NCBI RefSeq assembly: GCF_023369555.1 | Contig: NZ_JACJVC010000003.1 | Span: 62,001-126,000 of the forward strand | Length of the DNA stretch: 64,000 bases | Direction: 5' to 3' | Source of the DNA: Actinomyces sp. AC-20-1 | GTDB taxonomy: Bacteria > Actinomycetota > Actinomycetes > Actinomycetales > Actinomycetaceae | In this document: one piece after another, positions 17,307-25,792 of the stretch | How positions within the stretch are numbered: the stretch's first letter is position 1 | Layout: every line of letters begins with the position of its first letter | Made by a program: the position numbers and the translations under genes | Notes under the pieces: generated by a model | What the model saw: the letters and a program-made list of their open reading frames with translations, nothing else | Databases searched by the model: none | What the model was told of the DNA's origin: nothing

Positions 17307-18113
17307 CTACTGGGCGTCGATCATGAGCCGGCGCAGGAGCTCGTCGTGGATCCTCCCGGGCGCGGCGAGCACCGACCCCTTCCACCTCAGGTCGAGGGGC
17401 GTGCCGTCCAGGCGCGTGAACACGACTCCGAGCTCGCTGCAGATCAAGGAGGCCGCCGCGATGTCCCATGGTGAGACCCACATGTGGACGAAGGCACCGG
17501 CCCGGCCGGCGGCCACCTCGACGCACTCGAGCGCGGCGGACCCGTAGCGGCGGTGCCCGCGGGACTCCTCCAGGCACCGCGCCAGCCTGGGAAGCGCACG
17601 CATCTCCTTGAGGTCGGTGATGATGACGGCGTCCCGGTACCCCCGGTCGTCGAGAACCGGTGAGAGCTCCTCGCCGTCGCACCACGCCCCGCCCCCGCGC
17701 AGCGCCGTGTAGCAGCAGCAGGCCACGACATCCATCACGACTGCGAGCACGGGCGCGCCGTCCTCGCACAGTGCCAGGGAGATCGCGTAGTCCCGGTGCG
17801 TCTCGACGTAGTTCATCGTCCCGTCGATGGGGTCGAGGACCCAGACGCGTCCGTTCCAGGTATCGACGTCGTGCCCCTCCTCGCCGAGCAGCGGGTACCC
17901 GGTCCCTGAGAGGAGGCGGCCCGCGATGTGCTCCTCCACGCACCGGTCGACGGCGGTGACGAGATCGTTGCGGTTGCTCTTGGTGGAGACCTGGAGGTCC
18001 CCGCCCGCCTCCCGGGCGATGGCGGCGCCCTCCTCGACGACGCTGACGGCCAGCGCGAGAAGGTCCTCGAGCCCCGGCTCCGCTCCCGTGGCGCTGATGC
18101 TGCTGGCGGTCAT
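17307..18113 (-). CDS. Inositol-monophosphatase family phosphatase
   Basis: A 268-residue Mg2+-dependent phosphatase. Metal ligands appear in GEEGHD (77-82) and DPIDGTMN (94-101), and the late WVSPWDIAAASL motif supplies the third-metal Asp. Length and motif spacing fit IMPase proteins acting on myo-inositol phosphates, histidinol phosphate or similar. Its start overlaps the stop of the upstream transporter by four bases, so the pair is coupled. This context suggests it dephosphorylates what the antiporter imports. An odd CCCY run (in VVACCCYTAL) lies mid-protein. Substrate not determined. Confidence 0.85.
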   Translation of the reverse strand: MTASSISATGAEPGLEDLLALAVSVVEEGAAIAREAGGDLQVSTKSNRNDLVTAVDRCVEEHIAGRLLSGTGYPLLGEEGHDVDTWNGRVWVLDPIDGTMNYVETHRDYAISLALCEDGAPVLAVVMDVVACCCYTALRGGGAWCDGEELSPVLDDRGYRDAVIITDLKEMRALPRLARCLEESRGHRRYGSAALECVEVAAGRAGAFVHMWVSPWDIAAASLICSELGVVFTRLDGTPLDLRWKGSVLAAPGRIHDELLRRLMIDAQ

Positions 18114-19540
18114 GACCGTTCCTCTTCCTCTGCTTCCCCTGCGGCGGCGAAGGCGCGGTCGCCACGGATGACACGTTCCTCCAGGACGGCGACGACGACC
18201 AGGCAGACCAGGCCGACGAGGGCCGAGGCGATGAGGACCGTGAAGGTCGAGCCCCACCCGTGCAGCGTGTGCCCCAGCACCTGCACACCGTCCTTGGTCG
18301 GGTCGGCGATCCTGCCCAGCAGGACCTTAGCCATCGAGTCGCCGAAGACGTAGCCGAAGGCGCGTGGCACGGCGTTGACCACCACGGTGGCGGTCTTCGG
18401 CGCGAAACCGATGACGCAGATGCCGATCAGCGTGACGGGGCCGAAGATGAGGAAGCCGATGAGGAACAGGGAGACGTAGACGAGCGCCGGCGTCGTGGCC
18501 TGGGAGTACATCCAGATGGGGACGATGACCAGGGCGATGCCGATGGCGGCGGCCAGGGCCCGGCGTCCCCCCATCTTGTCCGACGCGTAGCCCCACAGGA
18601 GCGAGCCGCCCAGGCCCCCGAGCTCGAGGGCGATCGTGGAGTTGACCGCGACGTAGTCGGAGAACCCCAGCACGTCGTGGGTGTACAGGACGTTCCAGTT
18701 GTCGATGCCGATCCGCACGCAGTAGGCCGCGACGTTCGCGATGCACAGGAACCACACGGCGGGGTTCTTGACGACGTAGTCCATGAGGATGCGTCCCTTG
18801 GGGACGTCCTCGGTGACGACGTCGGCCTTGGACTGGGGCTCGTCGAAGATCTCCTCCGGCGTGCTCCACCTGAGCTCGCACGGGTCGTCCTTGCCGAAGA
18901 AGTACCCCCACACACCGATCGGGATGGCAACGGCGGCCGGCACGATGAACATGCCGATGACCGAGCCGTGGAACATCGTGTTGGCGCCCCACAGGGCCAG
19001 CGCGCCGGCGATCATGGCACCGAGGTTGTGGGAGGAGTTCCACCAGCCGATGAAGCGCCCGCGCAGGCGTCTGGGGGTCCACCGGTTCATCGTGGAGTTG
19101 CAGCAGGGGCCTCCGGGCGCCTGCATCAGCCCGTTGAGGGACCACAGCAGGATCATCCACCCGTAGGGGCTGTGCGAGAGCGCGAGGACCACGCCAATGA
19201 GGATGGAGGCGACCCCGGAGGCGATGAGGAGGGCGGAGACCACCTTCTTCGTGTTCCGCCCGTCGATGAAGAGCCCGAGGACGAGGCCGCCGAATCCGTA
19301 GGTCAGGGAGAATCCGAATCCGATGGCACCGAGCTGGGTCGTGGTGAGCCCCACCTGGTCGACGAGGAAGGGCTGCGCCGACTTGAAGTTGGTGCGCAGG
19401 AGGTAGAAGCCCCCGTAGCCGACGATGAGGACCGAGTAGGTCTTGAGGAACTCCCAGATCCAGCGCTTGCGCTGCACCTCGAGCGGTATCCGTCCCAGTG
19501 GTTTGGCGCCGATCCCGAACAGCGCCCTGTTGTTGGTCAT
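18110..19540 (-). CDS. Organophosphate:phosphate antiporter (OPA family MFS, GlpT/UhpT-like)
   Basis: A 476-residue twelve-helix MFS protein. It aligns in memory with E. coli GlpT: YLLRTNF places Arg49 at GlpT Arg45, WNSSHNLG places His171 at GlpT His165, and YCVRIGI places Arg276 at GlpT Arg269. These are the phosphate-binding residues of the family. It would exchange an external organophosphate (glycerol-3-phosphate, sugar phosphate, glycerophosphodiester or inositol phosphate) for internal phosphate. It heads an operon with the inositol-monophosphatase gene, and twin LacI operators lie in its promoter. The substrate cannot be read from sequence alone. Confidence 0.88.
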   Translation of the reverse strand: MTNNRALFGIGAKPLGRIPLEVQRKRWIWEFLKTYSVLIVGYGGFYLLRTNFKSAQPFLVDQVGLTTTQLGAIGFGFSLTYGFGGLVLGLFIDGRNTKKVVSALLIASGVASILIGVVLALSHSPYGWMILLWSLNGLMQAPGGPCCNSTMNRWTPRRLRGRFIGWWNSSHNLGAMIAGALALWGANTMFHGSVIGMFIVPAAVAIPIGVWGYFFGKDDPCELRWSTPEEIFDEPQSKADVVTEDVPKGRILMDYVVKNPAVWFLCIANVAAYCVRIGIDNWNVLYTHDVLGFSDYVAVNSTIALELGGLGGSLLWGYASDKMGGRRALAAAIGIALVIVPIWMYSQATTPALVYVSLFLIGFLIFGPVTLIGICVIGFAPKTATVVVNAVPRAFGYVFGDSMAKVLLGRIADPTKDGVQVLGHTLHGWGSTFTVLIASALVGLVCLVVVAVLEERVIRGDRAFAAAGEAEEEERS

Positions 19541-19625
19541 GATCCACCTCGTTGTGGTTCAGAACGACGTGCCGGTGCCCGAGCTCGGCTCAGACCCCGA
19601 CGACGATGGCAGGGCACACGTTACA

Positions 19626-19654
19626 CAATCGTTTGCATAGAACGCAAACGATTG
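19626..19654 (-). promoter_or_regulatory. Twin LacI-type operators upstream of the antiporter/phosphatase operon
   Basis: Two CG-centred boxes, CAATCGTTTGC and its exact complement, are separated by seven bases; their CG centres are 19 bp apart. On the minus strand a TTGCGT hexamer lies within the pair and a GTAAC-containing -10 candidate follows, so binding would block the promoter. The divergently reading LacI gene at 16208 is the natural partner. Confidence 0.7.
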
Positions 19655-19873
19655 CACACAACTGTCGCAGGGCCCCTGAGGGAGGTCTTCCGCGAGCGCA
19701 CCAGGACGCCCCCTCCGCCCAGGTCACGGCCCACGCGAGCACCCCGGACGGGACACTCAGACGCGCCGGCGCCGCTGTCGCACCCGTGCGCACGCGCACC
19801 TGCCCCCAGGGGAAAACAGCAGCGCACGACGCGCCCGGCCACCGGGCCGACCTGGTCACCAGCCCCCAGCTGG
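19655..19873. other. Upstream spacer between murB and the antiporter gene
   Basis: No gene is visible. The stretch holds a weak hairpin (19833-19847, six-base arms) that may end murB transcription. It also holds two direct copies of the odd palindrome CTGGTCACCAG (19852-19862 and 19870-19880), 18 bases apart, the second overlapping the murB stop codon. Confidence 0.45.
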
Positions 19874-21142
19874 TCACCAGCCGACGTGGACCGGCTCGGG
19901 CACGAGCGTGACGCCGAAGGCCGCCTCGACCCCGGCGACGACCTCGTCGCGCAGGGCCGCGAGGTCGGCGGCCGTGGCCGGGCCCCTGTTGGTCAGGGCC
20001 AGGACGTGCTTGGTCGACAGCGAGGCCGGCGCCGCGTCACCTGCTCCTGCCGGCGCGTAGCCCTTGGGGAAGCCGGCGTGGTCGATGAGCCAGGCGGCGG
20101 AGGTCTTGACCAGGCCCTCGACGACGGGCGCCTGGCGGGTGGCGACCTTGCGGGAGTGGTCCGTCACCGGGTAGCGGGGCGCGTCCTGGGGCAGGGCGGC
20201 CGCCTGCTGGGTGGTGAGGACCGGGTTGGTGAAGAAGGAGCCGGCGGACCAGGTGTCGTGGTCGGCGGCGTCGAGGACCATGCCCTTGGAGGCGCGCAGC
20301 GCGAGGACGGCCTCGCGCACCGCCCGGGCGTCCACCCGGTCCCCATCGCCTACGCCCAGGGCGCCGGCGAGCTGGGCGTAGGCGATGGGGGCGGACAGGG
20401 AGGCCTGGCGCACGTGGAAGGTGACGGACAGGACCACCCAGCGTCCGGTGGGACCCCAGGTGCGTCCTCCGCCGACGGCGGCGTCGGTGGCCGAGCGCTT
20501 GAGGGCGGAGTCGCGGTAGGTCAGGTGCAGGTCGCTCAGCGGCAGGTGGACGCGCCGCCGGCGCAGGCGGTCCCAGGCGCGCACGGAGCCCAGCAGCTCG
20601 GCAACCTCGGTGCCGTAGGCGCCGACGTTCTGCACGGGGACGGCGCCGACGGTGCCGGGGATGCCGGACAGGGGGGCGAAGCCTCCCCAGTCGGAGGCGA
20701 TGGCCTGGCGCACGAGGTCGTCCCAGGTGGTGCCCGCGGTGGCGGTGACCTCGACGCCCCCGCAGGAGGAATCGGAGACGAGGGTGACCTCCTGGCGGGC
20801 GTCGCGCAGGACGAGGCCGTCGAAGCCGGCGTCGGAGGCGAGGATGTTGGAGCCCCCGCCGACGACGAGCAGCGCCGTGCCGGCGTCGTCGGCCTCGCGC
20901 ACGGCCTCGATGATCTCGTCCTCGGTGGTGGCCTCGGCGTAGGAGCCGATGGGGCCGCCGACGCGCAGGGTGGTGAGCTCGGCCATCGTCGTCGGGGCGG
21001 GGGCCCCGAGGGGGTGGGCGAGGGCGCTGACGGCCTCGGGCCAGCGCCCGGGCTCGGCCGACAGGGGCAGCAGGCAGGCCTCGCCCTCGCCCCGGGGGGT
21101 GTCCGCGGGGGTCCTCGGTGAGGGGATGTCGTGGTGGCTCAT
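19874..21142 (-). CDS. murB: UDP-N-acetylmuramate dehydrogenase
   Basis: A 422-residue flavoprotein reducing UDP-GlcNAc-enolpyruvate to UDP-MurNAc in peptidoglycan synthesis. FAD-binding motifs TTLRVGGPIGSY and VVGGGSNIL occur near the N-terminus, followed by GIPGTVGAVPVQNVGAYG. The catalytic serine lies in AGSFFTNP and the terminal glutamate in PEPVHVGW. Type I MurB length plus an N-terminal extension of about 45 residues. Codons for PIAYAQ to LGVGDGD lie in an 18-base perfect inverted repeat (20341-20358 and 20373-20390). It appears to be monocistronic. Confidence 0.95.
   Translation of the reverse strand: MSHHDIPSPRTPADTPRGEGEACLLPLSAEPGRWPEAVSALAHPLGAPAPTTMAELTTLRVGGPIGSYAEATTEDEIIEAVREADDAGTALLVVGGGSNILASDAGFDGLVLRDARQEVTLVSDSSCGGVEVTATAGTTWDDLVRQAIASDWGGFAPLSGIPGTVGAVPVQNVGAYGTEVAELLGSVRAWDRLRRRRVHLPLSDLHLTYRDSALKRSATDAAVGGGRTWGPTGRWVVLSVTFHVRQASLSAPIAYAQLAGALGVGDGDRVDARAVREAVLALRASKGMVLDAADHDTWSAGSFFTNPVLTTQQAAALPQDAPRYPVTDHSRKVATRQAPVVEGLVKTSAAWLIDHAGFPKGYAPAGAGDAAPASLSTKHVLALTNRGPATAADLAALRDEVVAGVEAAFGVTLVPEPVHVGW
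20341..20390. repeat. Perfect 18-bp inverted repeat inside murB
   Basis: Arms at 20341-20358 and 20373-20390 are exact reverse complements with a 14-base loop, entirely inside the murB coding region. The arms contain AT-containing codons (ATCGCCTACGCC), so this is not a simple GC-run coincidence. Confidence 0.85.
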
Positions 21143-21196
21143 GTCTGCTCCGCTCGGTTCTGGGCTGCGGGGCCAGGATAGGCGGCGCCCGGGCGG

Positions 21197-22267
21197 TCAG
21201 TCGCCCGTGGCGTCCCGCTGCTCCTCATCACTGGTGAGGACCGGCCAGCCCTCCTCCCAGGCCATGCGGCGCAGGCTGAGGGTGGGCAGGCCCCCGGCGT
21301 CGGCGTCGTAGTAGTGGTGGACGAGCCAGTCCCCGGCCACGGACTCGCCTCCGGGCCCGACGGCGCTGCCCGCGGTGCTCAGCAGGATGGTGCCGCCGCC
21401 CTGGGTGAGGGGGACGCCGTCGCGGTCGGCGTAGGGGCCGGTGACGGACTGCGAGCGGCCGACGGCGATCTCGTAGGTGGATCCCGTGCCCTGGCAGCAG
21501 GTGCCGAAGGACAGGAAGAGGTAGTAGGCGCCGTCGTGCCGGGCCAGGGCCGCGCCCTCGACGTCGTTGCGGTCGGTGCCGCGGTCGGCGAGCAGGACGG
21601 GCGGGGCCTGCGGGTCGAGCCTGAGCCCGTCCTCGCCGAGCTCGACGGCGAAGACCCCGCCCCAGAAGGAGCCGAAGGCCATCCAGGTGCGCCCCTCGGC
21701 GTCGGTGATCACGGAGGGGTCGATGGCGTTGTAGTCCTCGCCGTCGCCGGAGGTCAGGACGGGTCCGCGGTCCTGCCAGCCGCTGCTGGGGTCCGCGGGG
21801 TCGAAGGCGGTGTTGACCATGAGGCCGATGGCGGAGCGGGAGGAGCCGAAGGTGGAGGCGGAGTAGTACAGGCGGACCTCGTCGCCGACCCGGACGACGT
21901 CGGGTGCCCAGTAGCTGGTGAGCCCGGGCACGGTCTCGTGGGTCCAGCCGGGCTCGTCGGAGAAGGACCAGGCTCCCTGGCGCCGGCCCCAGGTGGTGCC
22001 GCCGTCCTCGCTCACGCGCACGAGGACGGCGCCGCCGGCGATGGCGGGGTCCCCGGTGGAGAAGACGGCCAGGGGGTTGCCGTCCTCGTCCAGGAGGAGG
22101 GCGGGGTCGTGGGCGATGAGGTCGCCGGCGAGCCCGGGGACGTGGGCGGCCGGTCCGGTGGCGCCGGCCCCGGTGTCCTGCCCCGGCCGGTGGCAGGAGG
22201 CCAGGGGTGTGAGGGCGGCTGTGGCCGCCAGGGCTGCTGTGATCCGTAGGAGGTTGCGTCGTCGCAC
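21197..22267 (-). CDS. GH43 family glycosidase, lipoprotein (arabinanase/arabinofuranosidase-like)
   Basis: A 356-residue exported enzyme with a GTG start behind AGGAG. The signal peptide ends in LASC, lipidating Cys25. The five-bladed propeller residues of GH43 are visible: base Asp54 (AHDPALLLD), the pKa-modulating Asp near 182 (NAIDPSV) and the acid Glu near 236 (DVEGAAL). SYWAPDVVRVGD and FGSFWGGVF are typical of endo-1,5-alpha-L-arabinanase subfamilies. It would cut arabinan or arabino-oligosaccharides at the cell surface. It is divergent from the importer genes that could take up the products. Exo- versus endo-activity is unclear. Confidence 0.87.
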   Translation of the reverse strand: MRRRNLLRITAALAATAALTPLASCHRPGQDTGAGATGPAAHVPGLAGDLIAHDPALLLDEDGNPLAVFSTGDPAIAGGAVLVRVSEDGGTTWGRRQGAWSFSDEPGWTHETVPGLTSYWAPDVVRVGDEVRLYYSASTFGSSRSAIGLMVNTAFDPADPSSGWQDRGPVLTSGDGEDYNAIDPSVITDAEGRTWMAFGSFWGGVFAVELGEDGLRLDPQAPPVLLADRGTDRNDVEGAALARHDGAYYLFLSFGTCCQGTGSTYEIAVGRSQSVTGPYADRDGVPLTQGGGTILLSTAGSAVGPGGESVAGDWLVHHYYDADAGGLPTLSLRRMAWEEGWPVLTSDEEQRDATGD

Positions 22268-22325
22268 CGTTGCTCCTCGTGTCGTGCCAGGTCGGGGCGG
22301 TCACCGGTGAACGCCCCGACGAAAT

Positions 22326-22336
22326 ACATCGTTATA
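22326..22336 (-). promoter_or_regulatory. Candidate -10 box and AACGATG operator for the GH43 lipoprotein gene
   Basis: On the minus strand TATAAC (22331-22336) forms a -10 candidate directly followed by GATG. Together they give TAACGATGTA, which matches the AACGATG core seen at two other arabinan-related promoters. The -35 (TTCGCC at 17 bases) is weak. Confidence 0.45.
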
Positions 22337-22370
22337 TTCGCCGTCAGGACAGTGGCGAACAGCCTGCACA

Positions 22371-22391
22371 TCTTGACGTTCGGCGTCAAGA
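22371..22391. repeat. Inverted repeat in the divergent arabinan promoter region
   Basis: Perfect eight-base arms TCTTGACG and CGTCAAGA are separated by five bases. It lies between the two divergent start regions and may be a regulator site. Confidence 0.4.
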
Positions 22392-22440
22392 ACCTCGCAG
22401 AATCAAATGAGATCGTCCTTCCTCGGTCACTGCGGGCCTG

Positions 22441-22481
22441 TTGACAGCGTGAGGTGCAGATGCCAATATCTTCATCGTTGT
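22441..22481 (+). promoter_or_regulatory. Promoter and operator candidate for the arabinan import operon
   Basis: A consensus TTGACA (22441-22446), 17-base spacer and CAATAT (22464-22469) form a good sigma-70 type promoter. TTCATCGTTGT (22471-22481) follows immediately; the same 11-mer overlaps the abfA promoter at 55997-56007. Confidence 0.65.
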
Positions 22482-22526
22482 AAATCGACTGGGTCGATGT
22501 TGACCCACCCCGAACGGAGTCCTTCG

Positions 22527-23885
22527 ATGATGAAGAACCAGATGCTCAGCCGTCGCTCCTTCAACGCCCTCGCACTGGCCGGCGGCGTCCTGGCAGGAGC
22601 CTCCGCCCTCACCGCCTGCGGCGGCGGCTCCTCCGGCGACGGCACCCCGGAGCTGACCTACATGTTCCGCGGCGGCACGGACGAGAAGGCCGCCTACCAG
22701 GTCGCCATCGACAACTTCGCCAAGGCCAACGGCTGCACCGTCAAGGTCATCACCACCGACGCCGACCAGTACTCCACCAAGCTGCAGGCCGCCATCACCG
22801 GCAACCAGGTCCCCGATGTCTTCTACCTCGAGCAGGGCTCGGTCATGTCCTTCGCCTCCAACGGCGTCGTCCTGGACATCACCGACATGCTCGGCGACGT
22901 CGACCTCGACAACATCTGGGCCTACGGCGTCGACTCCTACCGCTACGACGGCACCCAGGTCGGCCAGGGACGGGTCTACGGCCTGCCCAAGGACGTCGGC
23001 CCCTTCGCCTTCGGCTACAACAAGACCATGTTCGAGGCCGCCGGCATCGAGCTGCCCGACAAGGACACGCCCTACACCTGGGACGAGTTCGTCGACGTGT
23101 GCCAGCGCCTGACGCAGGACACCGACGGCGACGGCGAGCTCGACCAGTGGGGCACCGGCCTCAACGTCAACTGGTGCCTGCAGGCCTTCGTGTGGTCCAA
23201 CGGCGGCGACTGGTGCAACGAGGAGCACACGACGGTCACCGTCGACACCCCCGAGTTCGCCGAGGCCCTGCAGTTCTTCGCCGACATGCAGAACGTCCAC
23301 GCCATCACCCCCTCCATCGCCCAGGCCCAGACGATGGACACCTACCAGCGCTGGATGCGCGGCCAGATCGGCTTCTTCCCCGTCGGCCCCTGGGACGTGT
23401 CCACCTACCAGGAGCTCGACTTCGAGTGGGACCTCATCCCCTTCCCCGCGGGCAGGACCGGCAAGCCCTCGACCTACATCGGCTCCCTGGGCATCGCCGT
23501 GTCCGCCGGCACCAAGCACCCCGAGCTCGCCGCCAAGCTCGTCTCCTACCTCTGCGCCGACCCCGACTGCCAGAAGCAGCTCGTCGAGGCCGGCATCCAG
23601 ATCCCCAACCTCATCGACTACGCCAAGAACGAGTACGCCTCCGACACCACCACGGCCCCGGCCAACAAGGAGGAGTTCCTCCAGATCGTCGAGACCGACG
23701 GGCGAGCCCTGCCCGGGGCCCGCACCTGGAGCCCGGAGTGGTACGACGAGTTCTTCACCAACATCCAGCCCGTGCTCGACGGCAAGAAGACCGCCGCGGA
23801 CTACTGCGCCGAGGTCCAGCCCGCCATGCAGGCCAAGCTCGACGCCGCCGTCGAGGCCGCCAAGCAGGCGCAGGCCGGCGCCTGA
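22527..23885 (+). CDS. Sugar ABC importer solute-binding lipoprotein (family 1)
   Basis: A 452-residue extracellular substrate receptor. The start ATG 22527 (an adjacent in-frame ATG follows) has GGAG upstream. The twin-arginine motif LSRRSFNAL (7-15) and lipobox LTAC (Cys31) indicate a Tat-exported lipoprotein. Maltose-binding-protein-like segments include VPDVFYLEQGSV, GRVYGLPKDVGPFAFGYN and GQIGFFPVGPWD. It heads an operon with two permeases, an intracellular GH43 and a DUF624 protein, next to a secreted GH43, so arabino-oligosaccharides are the likely ligand. A stem-loop follows the gene before the permeases. Confidence 0.9.
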   Translation: MMKNQMLSRRSFNALALAGGVLAGASALTACGGGSSGDGTPELTYMFRGGTDEKAAYQVAIDNFAKANGCTVKVITTDADQYSTKLQAAITGNQVPDVFYLEQGSVMSFASNGVVLDITDMLGDVDLDNIWAYGVDSYRYDGTQVGQGRVYGLPKDVGPFAFGYNKTMFEAAGIELPDKDTPYTWDEFVDVCQRLTQDTDGDGELDQWGTGLNVNWCLQAFVWSNGGDWCNEEHTTVTVDTPEFAEALQFFADMQNVHAITPSIAQAQTMDTYQRWMRGQIGFFPVGPWDVSTYQELDFEWDLIPFPAGRTGKPSTYIGSLGIAVSAGTKHPELAAKLVSYLCADPDCQKQLVEAGIQIPNLIDYAKNEYASDTTTAPANKEEFLQIVETDGRALPGARTWSPEWYDEFFTNIQPVLDGKKTAADYCAEVQPAMQAKLDAAVEAAKQAQAGA

Positions 23886-23893
23886 CCACCCGC

Positions 23894-23927
23894 CGTGGGG
23901 GCGCCGCCAGACGCGGCCGCCCCCACG
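23894..23927 (+). terminator. Intercistronic stem-loop after the binding-protein gene
   Basis: Perfect ten-base arms CGTGGGGGCG and CGCCCCCACG with a 14-base loop lie between the binding-protein and permease genes. It is probably an attenuator or mRNA-stabilising element that raises receptor level over permeases. Confidence 0.55.
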
Positions 23928-23946
23928 CGCGAGACGGGAGCACCTC

Positions 23947-24885
23947 TTGTCCACCGCACAGCCCCAGGCCACGGGACCCGCACCCGCCGTCCCGCAGCGC
24001 CGCGCCTCCACCCTCCACCGCACCGAGCACCGCTGGGCCGCCGTCTTCGTGGCCGCACCGGTCATCGGCTTCCTGCTCTTCACCCTCTTCCCGCTCGGCT
24101 ACTCGGCCTACGCCTCCTTCACGTCCTGGAACGGCCTGTCCGCTCCCCGCTTCGTGGGGCTGGACAACTTCGCCGCCATCGCCTCGGACCCCTACTTCCG
24201 CAAGACCCTGTTCAACACCTTCTTCTACATGCTCGGCATCCCGGTCGGCATCGTCCTGTCGCTGCTGCTCGCCATGGCGCTGAGCCGGAGGATGCGCGGG
24301 CGGACCTTCTTCCGCACCGTCTACTACATCCCCGTCATCTCCTCGCTGGCCGCCATCGCCATCCTGTGGCAGTGGGCCTACAACGGGGACTACGGCCTGG
24401 TGAACCAGGTGCTCGACATGGTCGGCATCCAGGGCCCGAACTGGCTGCAGAACACCGCGACCGTCAAGCCCGCCATCATCATCATGTCCGTGTGGAAGGG
24501 CCTGGGCTACTCGATGCTGCTGTACCTGGCGGCCATCCAGTCCGTGCCCCGCTCCCTGTACGAGGCCGCCGAGCTCGACGGGGCCGGCTCCGTGCGCTCC
24601 TTCTTCTCCATCACGCTGCCGATGGTGCGACCCGTGACCTTCTTCCTCATCGTCACCAACATCATCAACGGCTCGCAGATGTTCACGGAGATCAACATCA
24701 TGACCCCCACCGGAGGACCCGAGTACTCCGCCGCGACCATCGTCTGGTACATCTGGCAGAAGGCCTTCAAGAACCTTCAGATGGGTTACGCCACCTCGAT
24801 GGCCCTGGTCCTGGGCCTGCTGGTCCTCATCATCACGGCGATCCAGATGCGCATGAACGCGCGCAACGCCTTCAGCATCGAGTGA
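23947..24885 (+). CDS. Sugar ABC permease, MalF/UgpA type
   Basis: A 312-residue inner-membrane permease with six predicted helices. The TTG start is preceded by GGGAG. The cytoplasmic EAA loop reads YEAAELDGAGSVRSFFSITL and would contact the ATPase. FVGLDNFAAI near the N-terminus is typical of CUT1 permeases. It pairs with the next gene, eight bases downstream. No ATPase gene is in this operon. Confidence 0.92.
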   Translation: MSTAQPQATGPAPAVPQRRASTLHRTEHRWAAVFVAAPVIGFLLFTLFPLGYSAYASFTSWNGLSAPRFVGLDNFAAIASDPYFRKTLFNTFFYMLGIPVGIVLSLLLAMALSRRMRGRTFFRTVYYIPVISSLAAIAILWQWAYNGDYGLVNQVLDMVGIQGPNWLQNTATVKPAIIIMSVWKGLGYSMLLYLAAIQSVPRSLYEAAELDGAGSVRSFFSITLPMVRPVTFFLIVTNIINGSQMFTEINIMTPTGGPEYSAATIVWYIWQKAFKNLQMGYATSMALVLGLLVLIITAIQMRMNARNAFSIE

Positions 24886-24892
24886 GACCACC

Positions 24893-25792
24893 ATGACGAA
24901 CCTGACCACCCTCAGAGCCCTCACCACCACCAGCCGCGAGCGCCGGCCGGTCAAGGCCAAGGTGCGCTACAAGATCACCAACGTGTGGGTCACCCTGCTG
25001 CTGTCCATCGGCGCGGTCATCATGGTCGCCCCGCTGCTGTGGATGCTCACCACCTCCCTGAAGGACAAGGAGAGCGTCTTCGCCCTGCCGCCCGAGTGGA
25101 TCCCGAGCCCCGCGCACTGGGACACCTACCTGCGCATCTGGACCGAGGGCCCGCTGGCCAGCGGCATCAGGAACAGCCTCATCGTCTCCCTGTCGGTGAC
25201 GGTGGTCGGCTCCCTCGTGTCCGCCCTGGCCGCCTTCGCCTTCGCCAAGATGCGCCTGCCGGGCAAGAGCACGCTCTTCCTGCTGCTGCTGTCGGGGATG
25301 ATGATCCCCTTCCCGACCCTCATGATCCCGCAGTTCATGATGTTCTCGAGGATCGGCTGGGTCGACACCCTCCTGCCGCTCATCGTGCCGGGCATGTTCG
25401 GCAACATCATGATGGTCTTCTTCCTCAGGCAGTACCTGGCCTCGACGCCGGACTCGCTCATCGAGGCCGCCAGGGTCGACGGCGCCTCCTTCCCGCAGAT
25501 CTTCTTCCGCATGATCCTGCCGCTCATCCGCCCCGCCATCGCCGCGCAGTTCATCCTGTGGTTCATGGGCGTGTGGAACGACTACCTCGCCCCGACGATC
25601 TACCTCAACAGCCCTGAGAAGCAGACCCTCCAGCTGGTCATCGCCAACTTCAACTCGAACTACGCGATCCAGTCCGACTACCCCCTCATCATGGCGGCCT
25701 CCATCGTGGCCCTGCTGCCGATCTTCGTGATCTTCCTGCTCTTCCAGCGCCAGATCATCGAGTCCGTCGCCCTGACCGGAACGAAGGCATGA
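24893..25792 (+). CDS. Sugar ABC permease, MalG/UgpE type
   Basis: A 299-residue second permease with six helices. The EAA motif IEAARVDGASFPQIFFRMIL is complete, and the C-terminus ends LLFQRQIIESVALTGTKA in typical MalG style. Its stop overlaps the following GH43 start by four bases (ATGA), coupling import with hydrolysis. Substrate inferred as arabino-oligosaccharide from context. Confidence 0.92.
   Translation: MTNLTTLRALTTTSRERRPVKAKVRYKITNVWVTLLLSIGAVIMVAPLLWMLTTSLKDKESVFALPPEWIPSPAHWDTYLRIWTEGPLASGIRNSLIVSLSVTVVGSLVSALAAFAFAKMRLPGKSTLFLLLLSGMMIPFPTLMIPQFMMFSRIGWVDTLLPLIVPGMFGNIMMVFFLRQYLASTPDSLIEAARVDGASFPQIFFRMILPLIRPAIAAQFILWFMGVWNDYLAPTIYLNSPEKQTLQLVIANFNSNYAIQSDYPLIMAASIVALLPIFVIFLLFQRQIIESVALTGTKA

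Noticed and set aside
20341-20390. Transcription terminator
   Set aside because: The hairpin lies in the middle of an intact murB reading frame, so full termination there would abolish the essential product.
18260-21121. Long plus-strand frame across the antiporter and murB genes
   Set aside because: It runs antisense to two recognised genes and through an intergenic operator. The protein is low complexity, so it is a shadow.
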